From positions 248,001 through 312,000 of the forward strand of contig OZ245829.1 in NCBI GenBank assembly GCA_965228625.1: DNA of 64,000 bases, in the 5' to 3' direction. Within the stretch, counting starts at the first letter, position 1. Each line of letters starts with the position of its first letter. Below, in pieces: positions 43,895-52,627 of the stretch. Both the position numbers and the translations under genes were made by a program. The stretch comes from UBA2767 sp965228625. GTDB lineage: Bacteria > Pseudomonadota > Alphaproteobacteria > Rhizobiales > Methyloligellaceae. The notes beneath the pieces are model-generated. The model did not search any database and had not been told where the DNA came from. It worked only from the letters and a program-made list of their open reading frames with translations.

Positions 43895-44398
43895 CTATTC
43901 TGCAGCGCGTTTGCAGGGGCGGACGTTCGGTTTGGCAGTGCTCTTTCGGGTCAGGCTCCATTTGCAGGTCTGCACCGTCAGGCCGGGGATGTTGGGCACC
44001 TGATCGGAGGCCCAGACGCTGGTGATCGACATCGAAAAGGGCGTGCTGCCGGTCGCCGACGGGAAGATGCGGGCGAGTTCCCTGGAAGGAAACGTGCCGC
44101 CGCAGGCGCCGAAATACCCGCTCAGCAGCTCGCCGGAGGGCGAGAGCGCCAGTTGACCAGCATAGAGGCTGTATTCGTGCCCGCGTTCCTGGCGGTCGGT
44201 GTATCTGAGGTCGATCGTGAATTTGTCGCCGTCCTGGACGATGCCTGCCTCCATCGGGCGGGCCCAGGTTGTCGGGACACCGGCGGTGGTGCTGTCACAG
44301 GCATAGAGGCCTTCATAGCTTCCCGTGAGCGAGAAATTCTCGGCGTGAGCCGTCCCCGCCAGCCCGACCAGCGCTGCCAAAACCGCGAAATTCCGCAT
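43895..44398 (-). CDS. Secreted protein of unknown function
   Basis: 167 residues with a signal peptide ending LAGTAHA and a GGAGG site. Beta-rich mature part: NFSLTGSYEGLYACDSTTAGVPTTWARP, KFTIDLRYTDRQERGHEYSLYAGQ, ending TCKWSLTRKS. Three cysteines. Resembles uncharacterised proteins of Hyphomicrobiales. 40 bp downstream of the GGCT-like gene on the same strand. Confidence 0.7.
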   Translation of the reverse strand: MRNFAVLAALVGLAGTAHAENFSLTGSYEGLYACDSTTAGVPTTWARPMEAGIVQDGDKFTIDLRYTDRQERGHEYSLYAGQLALSPSGELLSGYFGACGGTFPSRELARIFPSATGSTPFSMSITSVWASDQVPNIPGLTVQTCKWSLTRKSTAKPNVRPCKRAAE

Positions 44399-44438
44399 GT
44401 CTCCCCTCCAGGTTTGGCAATGAAACAAGAATGAGCCC

Positions 44439-44774
44439 TCAATTGTCGATGACATAGATGAAAGCGTCCAGGATCCCCTTCGACGTCTCTACCTGCGTGA
44501 CGACCCGGCGATAACCCGGTCCTTCAAAAACGTCGAGCCGCGCCCAGTGATCAGGTAAGTCCGCGGACTCGAAGACCTGAACATCGACGACCGGTCCGGA
44601 GGGATCGAGGATCAATCCGGGATAGCCAAGGTCGGCGCCCCAGCCCGCTTCCAGAAGCTGTCCCCTCACCGTTCCCTTCAGCCAGACGCCTTTCAACTCT
44701 GCGAGTTGGCCGTTGTTCACCCGGCCCGGTGCCAGCGTGCCGTACGTAGCCAGACGAATCTCGGCGGCCGCCAT
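44439..44774 (-). CDS. Gamma-glutamylcyclotransferase (AIG2)-like protein
   Basis: 111 residues. GGCT-fold hallmarks: RLATYGTLAPGRVNNGQLAE (YGTL), VRGQLLEAGWGADLGYPGLIL, and DVFEGPGYRRVVTQV for the strand pair near the active site. Cytoplasmic members form 5-oxoproline from gamma-glutamyl amines. ATG 44774 has AAGGACC; ATG 44816 lacks a site. This is distinct from the secreted GGCT-like protein at 12783-13748. Confidence 0.83.
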   Translation of the reverse strand: MAAAEIRLATYGTLAPGRVNNGQLAELKGVWLKGTVRGQLLEAGWGADLGYPGLILDPSGPVVDVQVFESADLPDHWARLDVFEGPGYRRVVTQVETSKGILDAFIYVIDN

Positions 44775-44961
44775 CGCGAAGGTCCTTGCATTGGCTTGAT
44801 CTGAATGCAGCCGCATTGATAGCAGATGACATGTGAGATTGAAGCGATGACATCTGCGGCGTCTTTCCGGTGCCGAGTATGTATAAAGCCGGCACTCCGG
44901 CTGCTAACGTTATTGCCGAAATCCGGAAACACAAAAAACAAAGAACCAAGGGAGACCCCGC

Positions 44962-46368
44962 ATGCCCCGCGACACAGCCGAGACATATGACCCAAAAACA
45001 TTCAAGGCGCTGACCTACCACTCGGAAGTTTCGGGCTTCAGGGACGGAACAAGCAGCCCGCGAGCCTATCTGGAGCGCTGTCTGGAAGCGATCGACACGC
45101 GCGAGGGAGAGGTTCGCGCCTTTGCGTTTCTCGATGCGGATGCGGCACGCGCCGCCGCCGATGAAAGCACGAAGCGATGGCAGGCCGGCAAGCCGCTCTC
45201 TGCCATCGACGGCATGCCGGTCGGCATCAAGGACCTGCTGGAGACGAAGGACATGCCGACGCAGATGAACTGCAAGGCCCTGGAAGGCAATTTCCCGAAG
45301 CGGGATAGTGCCGCCGTCTCGGCCCTGCGCGAGGCCGGCGCCATTCCCTTCGGCAAGCTGGTGACGGCGGAGCTCGGCGGCAATCACCCGGGGCCCACGA
45401 CCAACCCGTTCGACAGGACACGCACGCCCGGCGGCTCGTCATCCGGCTCCGCCGCCGCCGTTGCCGCGCGCATGATGCCGGCCGCCATCGGCAGCCAGGT
45501 CGGCGGCTCGATCATCCGGCCGGCCGGTTTCTGTGGCAACTTCGCGCTCAAGCCGACCCAGGGCGCGATCAATCGCGGCGAGCGGAACGCCACCAGCATG
45601 AGCACGCACGGGCCCCACGCAGGCTCCATCGAGGATATGTGGCAGGTGGCCATCGAGATCGCGAAACGGGCGGGCGGCGATCGCGGCTGCCGGGCGCTGG
45701 CCGGTCCGGACGCGCCACCGCAACCGGTCAAACCGGAACGGTTGATCGTGCTTGAAACCGAAGGCTGGTCGGGTGTCGACGACGCCACGAAGGCGGCGTT
45801 CGCCGCCGTGCTTGGGAACTTGGAAGGCGCCGGCATAACCTTGTTGCGCCGGAGCGATCACCCCCTGATTGAAGCGCTCGAGAAAGCTGTCGCGGAAGGG
45901 TCCCGGATCGCCCCCTCAATCACGGCATGGGAGAACCGCTGGGCCCAGCGCAACATCGTCAACGAAAAGGGCGGCGGCCTGAGCGCGCGGACCATGGCCA
46001 CGCTGGAACGCGCCGAAGCCATGACACTGGCTGATTATGAGGCCCTGCTTCTGGAGCGCGAACAGGCGCAACTTGCCCATGCGGCGGTCGCCGGTCTGGC
46101 GGACGCGATGATCACCCTCTCCTGTCCCGGCCCCGCACCTCAGTGGAGCGGCAATTCGCCGGAGGAGTGCACCGCGGCGCGGCCGACCGGTGACGCCGTC
46201 TTCAACTATGCCTCATCGATGCTGTTTGCCCCGGTGGTGAGCGTGCCTCTGCTCGGCGTGTCGGGCCTGCCGGTGGGTGTCCAGGTCATCGGTCAGCAAC
46301 ACCAGGATGCGCGCATGACGGCTTTGGCCCGCTGGGTCTGGGAAAATGTGGAGCCCGCGACCGTTTGA
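44962..46368 (+). CDS. Amidase signature family enzyme
   Basis: 468 residues. Catalytic Lys90 (PVGIKDLL), cis-Ser159 (TPGGSSSGSAAA) and nucleophile Ser183 (GSQVGGSIIRPAGF) are intact, so it is probably active on an amide or carbamate. AAGGGAGA precedes the ATG. The last 94 bp of the gene (46275-46368) are repeated at 47105-47198 on the far side of the next gene, and the strong hairpin expected after the stop is found only with that second copy. The 3' end has thus been rebuilt by recombination. Confidence 0.92.
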   Translation: MPRDTAETYDPKTFKALTYHSEVSGFRDGTSSPRAYLERCLEAIDTREGEVRAFAFLDADAARAAADESTKRWQAGKPLSAIDGMPVGIKDLLETKDMPTQMNCKALEGNFPKRDSAAVSALREAGAIPFGKLVTAELGGNHPGPTTNPFDRTRTPGGSSSGSAAAVAARMMPAAIGSQVGGSIIRPAGFCGNFALKPTQGAINRGERNATSMSTHGPHAGSIEDMWQVAIEIAKRAGGDRGCRALAGPDAPPQPVKPERLIVLETEGWSGVDDATKAAFAAVLGNLEGAGITLLRRSDHPLIEALEKAVAEGSRIAPSITAWENRWAQRNIVNEKGGGLSARTMATLERAEAMTLADYEALLLEREQAQLAHAAVAGLADAMITLSCPGPAPQWSGNSPEECTAARPTGDAVFNYASSMLFAPVVSVPLLGVSGLPVGVQVIGQQHQDARMTALARWVWENVEPATV

Positions 46369-46385
46369 GCGTTGGAGGTCCACCA

Positions 46386-47099
46386 ATGGACGCCTCTCCG
46401 CCTGAGGATGTACTTCCGGAAAAACGCGTCATACATAGATGCAAGACCTCATACATTTGGGGCGCAAATGTCTGTCTGATAGCACTCATATTGCTGATAT
46501 TTTCCGATGTTCGCGGCTTCGCACCGGAGGCGCTATCTCGAAACTCATCTTTCTATTGGGTGCTACTTTGCATTTTCGGCATCGCGACACTGATCGGCTA
46601 CACAAATGTCATTCGCGGCCTGCCGAAAATTGTATTGGACCAAAAGGGCCTGACGCTGTTCAACTGGCCAAGGACTCGGGCGTGGGCTTGGCGTGAGGTC
46701 GGCCCATTTTCGATTTATCTCCAGCATCATGGAGCTGCGCGGAGCATTTTTGGAACGCCGAAGACAATCTGGCTCGTTGCGAATTCCGACGCCGATCATG
46801 ACCTGCTGACAGCCCACGACAAGAATGTGCCGCCATCACCGGTGACTGCGGAGATAAACTTTCCGCTCGAAGCCTTCACAGTGGGGCGCACTCAAGAGGC
46901 TGCAGAGGCGTTTGCAGATGAACTGAACCGATGGCGAGAGGCTTACGGTGCGCCGGAGATTTCGCTCCGGTCCGGAGACACACCGGAGGCTGCCGCCCGC
47001 TTGGCAACCAAGCATAAGACCAAGAAGCTCATTTATGCAGCCGCCCTCGTCATAGGCATAGCGCTTCTATCGCTATATCTCCGTAGTGTGCTGAGGTGA
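46386..47099 (+). CDS. Membrane protein (STM3941-like), low-GC insert
   Basis: 237 residues from ATG 46386 with GGAGG. Two transmembrane helices (CLIALILLIFSDV, WVLLCIFGIATLIGYTNVI), then a PH-like/STM3941 domain: GLPKIVLDQKGLTLFNW, WAWREVGPFSIY, FPLEAFTVGRTQEAAEAFADELNRW, and a C-terminal hydrophobic segment (IYAAALVIGIALLSLYL). GC over three sampled 60-base lines is about 50% against up to 75% in the amidase next to it. The gene sits exactly between two copies of the amidase 3' end, so it is a recent arrival. Confidence 0.75.
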   Translation: MDASPPEDVLPEKRVIHRCKTSYIWGANVCLIALILLIFSDVRGFAPEALSRNSSFYWVLLCIFGIATLIGYTNVIRGLPKIVLDQKGLTLFNWPRTRAWAWREVGPFSIYLQHHGAARSIFGTPKTIWLVANSDADHDLLTAHDKNVPPSPVTAEINFPLEAFTVGRTQEAAEAFADELNRWREAYGAPEISLRSGDTPEAAARLATKHKTKKLIYAAALVIGIALLSLYLRSVLR

Positions 47100-47104
47100 C
47101 CAGC

Positions 47105-47198
47105 GGGCGTCCAGGTTATCGGTCAGCAACACCAGGATGCGCGCATGACGGCATTGGTCCGGTGGGTCTGGGAAAATGTGGAGCCCGCGACCGTGTAA
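47105..47198 (+). pseudogene. Duplicated 3' end of the amidase gene
   Basis: Matches 46275-46368 at 87 of 94 bases by hand alignment and still encodes the amidase C-terminus GVQVIGQQHQDARMTA through WENVEPATV and a stop. Six of the differences are synonymous or in the stop codon (TGA to TAA); one changes Ala to Val. No start codon or separate gene. It is the residual original end of the amidase, left behind when the insert was gained. Confidence 0.9.
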
Positions 47199-47213
47199 AC
47201 AGTCGCGGGCTCC
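47180..47213 (+). terminator. Strong hairpin over the duplicated amidase stop
   Basis: GGAGCCCGCGAC (47180-47191) pairs perfectly over 12 bp with GTCGCGGGCTCC (47202-47213), and the stop codon TAA sits in the 10-base loop. No T-tract follows. This would terminate or stabilise the ancestral amidase transcript. The left arm also exists at the real amidase end but its partner is absent there. Confidence 0.7.
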
Positions 47214-47279
47214 GTTCGCGGGGCATTGGGGCGGCACGTACTCCAAAAAACGCTTTCGTACCGATGCCCCGGCGAAACC

Positions 47280-47519
47280 TCAGTGGCGGTGGCAGATGTA
47301 CACCCAGTGGCCGCGGCGCAGGCGCCAGTGACAGTGACGCGGTCCGCGCCAGCGATGCTCAACGATATCCACAAGTTCGTTGGTCTCAATCGAAGTGACC
47401 CGGGCGGAGGCCGCTTCGGCATTCTGCGTATTCACGATCACGCTGATTGCGAGGGCACCGACGAGAGCAGCTGCGGCAGTGAGACGCGTGGTGGTTAGCT
47501 TAAATGTCTGCTTCAGCAT
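47280..47519 (-). CDS. Small secreted basic/His-rich protein
   Basis: 79 residues with a signal peptide ending NTQNAEAA and GGAG before the ATG. The tail WRGPRHCHWRLRRGHWVYICHRH is rich in His, Arg and Trp with two cysteines, a composition seen in small periplasmic proteins of rhizobia (related GHWVHVCHR motifs). Possible metal or cell-wall contact. The longer open frame to 48014 is not coding. Confidence 0.7.
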   Translation of the reverse strand: MLKQTFKLTTTRLTAAAALVGALAISVIVNTQNAEAASARVTSIETNELVDIVEHRWRGPRHCHWRLRRGHWVYICHRH

Positions 47520-47778
47520 CGTTTTCTCCATCCAGTTGCTGTTCGTGCGATGCAATTGAAATGGAGACGGGGTTCGTGGAATGAAGTGACTCGGATCACA
47601 GATCGTACGGTTCGAGAATTCACGCCCGGGGCAGGCAGCGTGCTTGCGGTGTTTGCTCGCGTCCCAGATGCGAATTTTCGCCTGAACGAGGCGCCCGTTG
47701 TGCCGTTCGGCCACAAAGTCATGGTAATGTTTCCGAATCTCCGAAATGATTCGGACAACAACTGCGAATGATGAGGCA

Positions 47779-48021
47779 ATGATCAGAAGTAGAAACCGCC
47801 GTTTCAAGGCGTTCGAACGACTGGGCGAGGAGGATGTGAACGCGGCCGTCGCCCACGGCAAATATACCGGGGAGGAGTTGGCGGCTGCGCAACAGTGGCT
47901 CGACAGGCGCGAACAAAAACGGGTGCGGCAGTTCAAGACAGAAAACAGGAAGGCCAATATCATACTCGCCGTCGCCACAGCGATGGGTGCGCTCATCGTC
48001 TCGTTTGTCGCCATAGGCTAG
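47779..48021 (+). CDS. Small membrane protein
   Basis: 80 residues from ATG 47779. Charged N-terminal helix (NRRFKAFERLGEEDVNAAV, AAAQQWLDRREQKRVRQ) and a single C-terminal transmembrane helix (IILAVATAMGALIVSFVAIG), so tail-anchored. This resembles many uncharacterised small helix-tail proteins. No clear ribosome site. Confidence 0.5.
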   Translation: MIRSRNRRFKAFERLGEEDVNAAVAHGKYTGEELAAAQQWLDRREQKRVRQFKTENRKANIILAVATAMGALIVSFVAIG

Positions 48022-48063
48022 TCGTTGATCGGCGCGACCTGCGCGCACCGGAACTCCGTGGGT

Positions 48064-48825
48064 TTATGCGGCTGCGAGCAGTTCAGGTTGGTCAGCGTGT
48101 GCCAACCCAATCCACCGTGTCATGAAGCGATCAAGCCAGCGTCGCTGGGTCGGACCATAGTGGCAGTGATCACGCAGGTGTTCGGTGGCCGAACAGGCGC
48201 CGGCTGGTGAGTCGGACACCAGGCGAATGATCGCATTTCGCGTGATTTCGGGATGGAACTGCAAACCGAAGGCGGAACCCGACCGAAAGGCCTGATTGCG
48301 GAACGTCTCACCCTCAGCCAGGACGATGCTTGTCTGCGGTGTGCTGAAACCCTGCTCGTGCCACTGATAGACACGCTCGGGCCAGTGCATCATATCGTTG
48401 CCGTTGTTCGTCGGCAGGATCGGATGGTAACCCCGCTCCACGGCACCTTGCGCATGCGGACGGACCTCTGCACCCAGATGCAACGCCAGCATCTGCGCTC
48501 CGAGGCAAATTCCGAGCAACGGTTTGTCTTCCCTGAGCGCAATACCGATCCAGTCGATTTCACGGCGAATGAAGTCGTCATTGTCATTTGCGCTCTGTGG
48601 ACCGCCGAAAATCACGGCGCCGGCGTAATCTTCCAGGGTTTCGGGGAGTGCGTCGCCGAACCGGGGCCGGCGGATATCGAGGGAGAATCCCTGCTCTGCA
48701 AACCAGTTCCCCAATTGACCGGCCGATGAGTGCCTCTGGTGCATGATCGCAAGCACGTTGCCCGATGACTTTCTGCCCCAGGTACCTGGTCCGGCTGAAA
48801 CGATGTTTTGTGCTGAAAACAACAT
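48064..48825 (-). CDS. Class I glutamine amidotransferase-like protein
   Basis: 253 residues. Catalytic triad: Cys107 in LLGICLGAQ, His191 and Glu193 in LQFHPE. Also VIFGGPQSANDND. These stand-alone GATase1 proteins are GMP-synthase-glutaminase-like; some hydrolyse gamma-glutamyl compounds (PuuD-like). Start: ATG 48825 has AGGGAC at good spacing, though homologues begin nearer residue 24. A second, different copy of the family lies at 50583-51302. Confidence 0.88.
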   Translation of the reverse strand: MLFSAQNIVSAGPGTWGRKSSGNVLAIMHQRHSSAGQLGNWFAEQGFSLDIRRPRFGDALPETLEDYAGAVIFGGPQSANDNDDFIRREIDWIGIALREDKPLLGICLGAQMLALHLGAEVRPHAQGAVERGYHPILPTNNGNDMMHWPERVYQWHEQGFSTPQTSIVLAEGETFRNQAFRSGSAFGLQFHPEITRNAIIRLVSDSPAGACSATEHLRDHCHYGPTQRRWLDRFMTRWIGLAHADQPELLAAA

Positions 48826-48860
48826 GGCTGTTGCGTCCCTGATCTGAAAAAACCGCGAAG

Positions 48861-49010
48861 CTAGCGGTTCTCCTCAATGCGGAGGTTGTGTTTCAGCCAA
48901 TCCTGGACGTTGTTGCCATACAGGCGCGTCGCCATCTCGAAAGCCTCGTTGTAGGACGCAATCGGCTTTCCGATCACTTTTCGTTTCCGGGTGACGATCA
49001 CATAGGTCAT
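48861..49010 (-). CDS. Short 49-residue basic protein
   Basis: Reverse-strand frame starting MTYVIVTRKRKVIGKPIASY, running through NEAFEMATRLYGNNVQDWL and ending HNLRIEENR, with GAGGAG 8 bp before the ATG and a TAG stop. The composition is protein-like and the strand-helix-helix order (YVIVTRKRKVIGKP, then EAFEMATRLYG) looks structured. It is too short for a family call. Confidence 0.6.
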   Translation of the reverse strand: MTYVIVTRKRKVIGKPIASYNEAFEMATRLYGNNVQDWLKHNLRIEENR

Positions 49011-49296
49011 TGCATCGGCTCCTCGACGGGCCCGGTCATTGGACCCTTATCCTTTGGTCGCCTTTGCGGGAGAAAAAGTTCAATCCACTCTTCCCCGCCT
49101 TGGCGGCGCGGTGATTTGCGATTTATTTGAGATGGAGGCGGCGCAAGCGGATGACAGTGATCCGGATCACCAATTGCGCGGTTTGGGTCCCGAAGGTACG
49201 GGCCGCGCCGTTCACCCTGTTTTTTTGACCTCTGGCCTACGCATGTCACATATCATGACGACGTTATGCGATGGTCACAGCTTGATTGGCTTGCAG

Positions 49297-49881
49297 ATGC
49301 AGTCGGAAACGCAACCATATGTGGGCGGCCTCGCGCGAAGATTGCGCCGGTTGTCGCGCGCGACATCGCCTTTCGTTAAGGTCCTCGTGGTCTGCATCAC
49401 GTCGTCCCTGACGATCTACATCTGTGCAGACCTCGTGATCAATTGGCGCCCTCAGGGCTGGATGCCGGACGATCGCCTGACGCTGGTTATCCAGTGCGCC
49501 ATCCTGGCAATTCTTCCGGCGGTGGCGGCGGTTGTGGTGGTGGCGTCGCAACGCCTGCGCCCCGACCGTCAGGTGGGGCGGAAGCTGAAAGCCTATTCGC
49601 CGGTCGATATCAACACGCGGTTCATCAAGAACACCGTCGAACAGTTCGTGCTGTTTCTCGTCGGTATTAGCGGCATGGCTGCTTTTGTGACATCCAGCGA
49701 TGCCGCCACGATCCCCATTCTGACCGGGATGTTCATAACGGGACGGGTCCTATTCTGGGTGGGCTATCACAAGAATCCGCTTGTGCGGGCGTTCGGATTC
49801 GGCCTCACCTTCTATCCGACGGTTGCCGCGTTCGGGTGGCTGTTCGTGCGCATGGTCTTCGGCATTTATATTCCGATCTGA
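49297..49881 (+). CDS. MAPEG family membrane protein
   Basis: 194 residues with four hydrophobic helices: VKVLVVCITSSLTIYICADLV, LVIQCAILAILPAVAAVVVV, QFVLFLVGISGMAAFV and the last pair near VRAFGFGLTFYPTVAAFGWL. The FIKNTVEQFVLF segment is the MAPEG N-x-x-E signature. These trimeric glutathione-dependent enzymes act on lipids or xenobiotics. Start uncertain: ATG at 49243 and 49255 are also in frame, and none has a clear ribosome site. Confidence 0.75.
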   Translation: MQSETQPYVGGLARRLRRLSRATSPFVKVLVVCITSSLTIYICADLVINWRPQGWMPDDRLTLVIQCAILAILPAVAAVVVVASQRLRPDRQVGRKLKAYSPVDINTRFIKNTVEQFVLFLVGISGMAAFVTSSDAATIPILTGMFITGRVLFWVGYHKNPLVRAFGFGLTFYPTVAAFGWLFVRMVFGIYIPI

Positions 49882-50033
49882 ATGTCGCGTGCCCTGGTCG
49901 CTCACCAGCCTAGCACGCGGTCTCTTCACTTTCGACCGTCTGTCAATACACGAGAAGACCTTCCATCGAAGTAATTGTGCCAAAATTGTATTGTACGAAA
50001 GACATGTAGCACCCGAAACGGAGTTTGGACGTC

Positions 50034-50486
50034 ATGACAAAAAGACTTGCCGCTATTGCCGCTGCGTTTGCAGTGATCGTCACGTTCGCACCACATCCAG
50101 CCACCGCCGCGGATTTCCCGGATATGCGTGGGGTGTGGAAGGCCAGCTACCTGGCCGTCGCCCCGAGCAGTAGAGCCAATCCCGGTCCCAGTTTCGATAA
50201 GGCGGAGTGGGAGCTCGAAATCAAGGAACAACAAGAGAATGTTTTCTGGGGCGTCAGCAAATGGCGCATTGAAGGGCGAGAGAAGTGGAATGACGTCGAA
50301 GCCACGGGCAGTTTCGACTTAAACGATTCCAGCAAGCTCATCATGGTTGAAACCGCTCCGGGTGAGTCGGGAGCCAAGGGCCTCATCGACGGCAAGCTGG
50401 ATGGCGACAAGATTTACGTGACATTCAAGGGCATAGAATTCGGCGTATCCTTCAGCGCAGTGTTGAAGAAGTCGTCCGGAAACTAG
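50034..50486 (+). CDS. Secreted protein of unknown function
   Basis: 150 residues with a signal peptide ending HPATAA. Beta-rich: FPDMRGVWKASYLAVAPSS, WELEIKEQQENVFWGVSKWRIEGREKW, SSKLIMVETAPGES and a final YVTFKGIEFGVSF strand, resembling lipocalin- or avidin-like small barrels (VFWGV). GGAG precedes the ATG. No family name known. Confidence 0.7.
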   Translation: MTKRLAAIAAAFAVIVTFAPHPATAADFPDMRGVWKASYLAVAPSSRANPGPSFDKAEWELEIKEQQENVFWGVSKWRIEGREKWNDVEATGSFDLNDSSKLIMVETAPGESGAKGLIDGKLDGDKIYVTFKGIEFGVSFSAVLKKSSGN

Positions 50487-50582
50487 AGCCTCTTCGATCG
50501 AGAATCCCGCTCGGGCGAAACCCGCGCCCTGCCCCCGACCCGTGGGGTGATGTGACACCTGCGGAATTGTTGTTCCTGCGTT

Positions 50583-51302
50583 TCAGCAGGTGCCGTCAGT
50601 GCGTGCAGCCAATTTGCCGAGCCAAAGCTCGGCCACGCGTCCGGCTTTCGCGGTCAAGGCGTCTCCGTACCGGGCTGCATGTTCGCGAATGGGGCGCGGG
50701 TCGATGCCGGCGGCATCCAGTTCCGCGCAATGCCCGACGAGCCAGTGATCGATGTTCCGGCCCGTGGCTTCGGGGTGGAACTGGAACCCGATGACCGCGT
50801 CGCCCATCGAGAACGCCTGGTTCTCGCATTGATCGGAAGACGCCAACAGGATGGCGCCGTCGGGCAGATCGAAGGTCTCGCCGTGCCAATGCAGCGTGAC
50901 GGGGTCGCCCGCGAAGGGTGCAAGCGGGCTCTTTTCTCCTGCCGCCGTCAGCGTGACGTTGCCAAACCCGATTTCCCTGGCGCCGCTTGCGTAAACGCGC
51001 GCGCCGGCGGCGCGGGCAATCAGTTGCGAGCCGAGACAGATGCCCATCAGGGGCCGGTTTTCCTTGAGACGTTGTTCTATGGCCTTCAGTTCGCTCGTCA
51101 GGAACGGATGCCGTGCCTCGTCATTCGCGCTGATGGGGCCACCCAGGACGACCAGAATGTCAGCGCTACGCATGTCTTCGACCGTGTGGATACCGTCGCA
51201 CATGTCGAAATAGTCGACAGTGTAGCCGTGCCTGCGAAAGACGGGTTCAAACCCGTCGAGACCTTCAAAGGCGACATGACGCAATGCAATGACCTGTTTC
51301 AT
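50583..51302 (-). CDS. Class I glutamine amidotransferase-like protein
   Basis: 239 residues. Catalytic Cys89 (MGICLGSQ), His176 and Glu178 (FQFHPEA), plus VVLGGPISANDE and TLHWHGETFDLP. Same family as 48064-48825 but clearly different in sequence. Substrate unknown; GMP synthase glutaminase-like fold. In line with, and 12 bp downstream of, the thioredoxin-like gene (its stop at 51315), so the two are probably co-transcribed. Confidence 0.9.
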   Translation of the reverse strand: MKQVIALRHVAFEGLDGFEPVFRRHGYTVDYFDMCDGIHTVEDMRSADILVVLGGPISANDEARHPFLTSELKAIEQRLKENRPLMGICLGSQLIARAAGARVYASGAREIGFGNVTLTAAGEKSPLAPFAGDPVTLHWHGETFDLPDGAILLASSDQCENQAFSMGDAVIGFQFHPEATGRNIDHWLVGHCAELDAAGIDPRPIREHAARYGDALTAKAGRVAELWLGKLAARTDGTC

Positions 51303-51314
51303 GCGTGACCCACT

Positions 51315-51878
51315 TTACGCGACGGGACAGCCGTTTTCATCGCACAGGTCGACCGCCGTACCGTCCTTGGCCTGCGGTTCGGCGGCGAGATCTCTCGTGT
51401 CGGATGCGGTCTCCATGACCAGTGACATGATCTCCGCGCCCATGACCAGATCGCTCGCGCGCCCGAAGTTCATCTTCCGGATGCGTCCCATCCGGTCGAG
51501 CAGGACCGTCGTCGGCGTACCCTGCATGTGGTAACGCGCCATGGTCTGCGGAATGCCGGGCGGGTCCGACGGGGCGTCGACCCCCACCGGGAACTCGATG
51601 CGGTATTCGTGCAGGAACGCCTCGAGCGCCGTTGGCGTCATGGCCTCGTGATGCTCGAAGACGGTGTGCAGGCCGATCACGGCCACATCTTCCGGCTTGA
51701 AGGTCCTGTGTATGCTCTGAGCCTGGGGTAGCGCGTGCGACACGCACCCTGGACATAGCATCTGGAACGCCTCGATCAAGACGACACGGCCACGCAATCC
51801 GTAAAGCGTGACGGGTTCCTGCGTGTTGAACCACTGATCCGTGATCAGCTCCGGTGCCATCTGGTATGGAAGTGTCAT
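51315..51878 (-). CDS. TlpA-like thioredoxin-fold protein (CPGC)
   Basis: 187 residues. Thioredoxin-like/peroxiredoxin fold with the redox pair Cys42-Pro-Gly-Cys45 (FQMLCPGCVSHALPQ), then VAVIGLHTVFEHHEAM and GTPTTVLLDRMGRIRKM. No signal peptide, so cytoplasmic. The C-terminus adds CDENGCPVA, a second CxxxxC pair. GAGGTA precedes the ATG. Divergent from a four-cysteine MarR gene, a typical regulator-target pair. Confidence 0.85.
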   Translation of the reverse strand: MTLPYQMAPELITDQWFNTQEPVTLYGLRGRVVLIEAFQMLCPGCVSHALPQAQSIHRTFKPEDVAVIGLHTVFEHHEAMTPTALEAFLHEYRIEFPVGVDAPSDPPGIPQTMARYHMQGTPTTVLLDRMGRIRKMNFGRASDLVMGAEIMSLVMETASDTRDLAAEPQAKDGTAVDLCDENGCPVA

Positions 51879-52027
51879 TGTCTGTACCTCGTATTCGGTC
51901 GTGGCGAGCAAGTTCGCGCGCCTTAATCTTGTGTTTCCAATTCCGCGGTATGTTTCGAGTCGCTACAGGTCGATAGACAATTTTTTCAGCGGTTGCAAGA
52001 AAAGTATTTAGTCGATACGATACGATC

Positions 52028-52585
52028 ATGTCGGAACCAGACGATATTGCCCTAATCCTTGAGCGACTTGGGCGCGTGTTCCAGAACGACGCGCATGTTG
52101 CCGGGCTCAAACCTACGCAATGGGAGGCGCTTCGGTACCTGGCGCGTGCGAACAAGTTCTCCCGCAGTCCGAAGGCGTTGACGGCCTATTTGGGCATGAC
52201 CAAGGGAACGGTCTCGCAGACCATCATTGCGCTTGAGCGCAAAAAGCTGATCAGGAAGAAGACCGATCCCAAGGACAAGCGTCTCGTTCAGATCGAACTG
52301 ACACCCGCCGGCCGTTCACTGTTGAAGAAAGATCCGATCTCCAAGGTTCGCAAAACAGCGGAAAAGTTGGACAAACCCGACCGTATCGCACTGGCGGGCG
52401 GGCTGAAGGACCTGCTCCGCGCAACGCTGGATGCAAGGCACGGGGCCGCGTTCGGGGTCTGCAAGACCTGCCGGCATTTCAGGCGGAATACGGATAACGG
52501 AGCGCCGCACCGGTGCGCGCTTCTGAATGCGCCTTTGACCGACGATGACAGCGAATTGCATTGCATCGAGAACGAGGCAGCCTAG
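52028..52585 (+). CDS. MarR family regulator with C-terminal four-cysteine domain
   Basis: 185 residues. Winged helix residues about 30-105 (KPTQWEALRYLARANK, GMTKGTVSQTIIALERKKLIRKKTDPKDKRLVQIELT). The last 45 residues hold Cys145, Cys148, Cys163 and Cys179 (CKTCRHFRR, HRCALL, LHC), a likely zinc or redox site not found in ordinary MarR proteins. It faces the thioredoxin-like gene 149 bp away and could sense thiol stress there. Confidence 0.87.
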   Translation: MSEPDDIALILERLGRVFQNDAHVAGLKPTQWEALRYLARANKFSRSPKALTAYLGMTKGTVSQTIIALERKKLIRKKTDPKDKRLVQIELTPAGRSLLKKDPISKVRKTAEKLDKPDRIALAGGLKDLLRATLDARHGAAFGVCKTCRHFRRNTDNGAPHRCALLNAPLTDDDSELHCIENEAA

Positions 52586-52627
52586 CGCACACCGCGCCGC
52601 CGGCGCATCAGACGAAAACGGGCTCGC

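Noticed and set aside
46386..47099. Insertion sequence between the amidase end copies
   Set aside because: The gene encodes a membrane protein, with no transposase or terminal inverted repeats.
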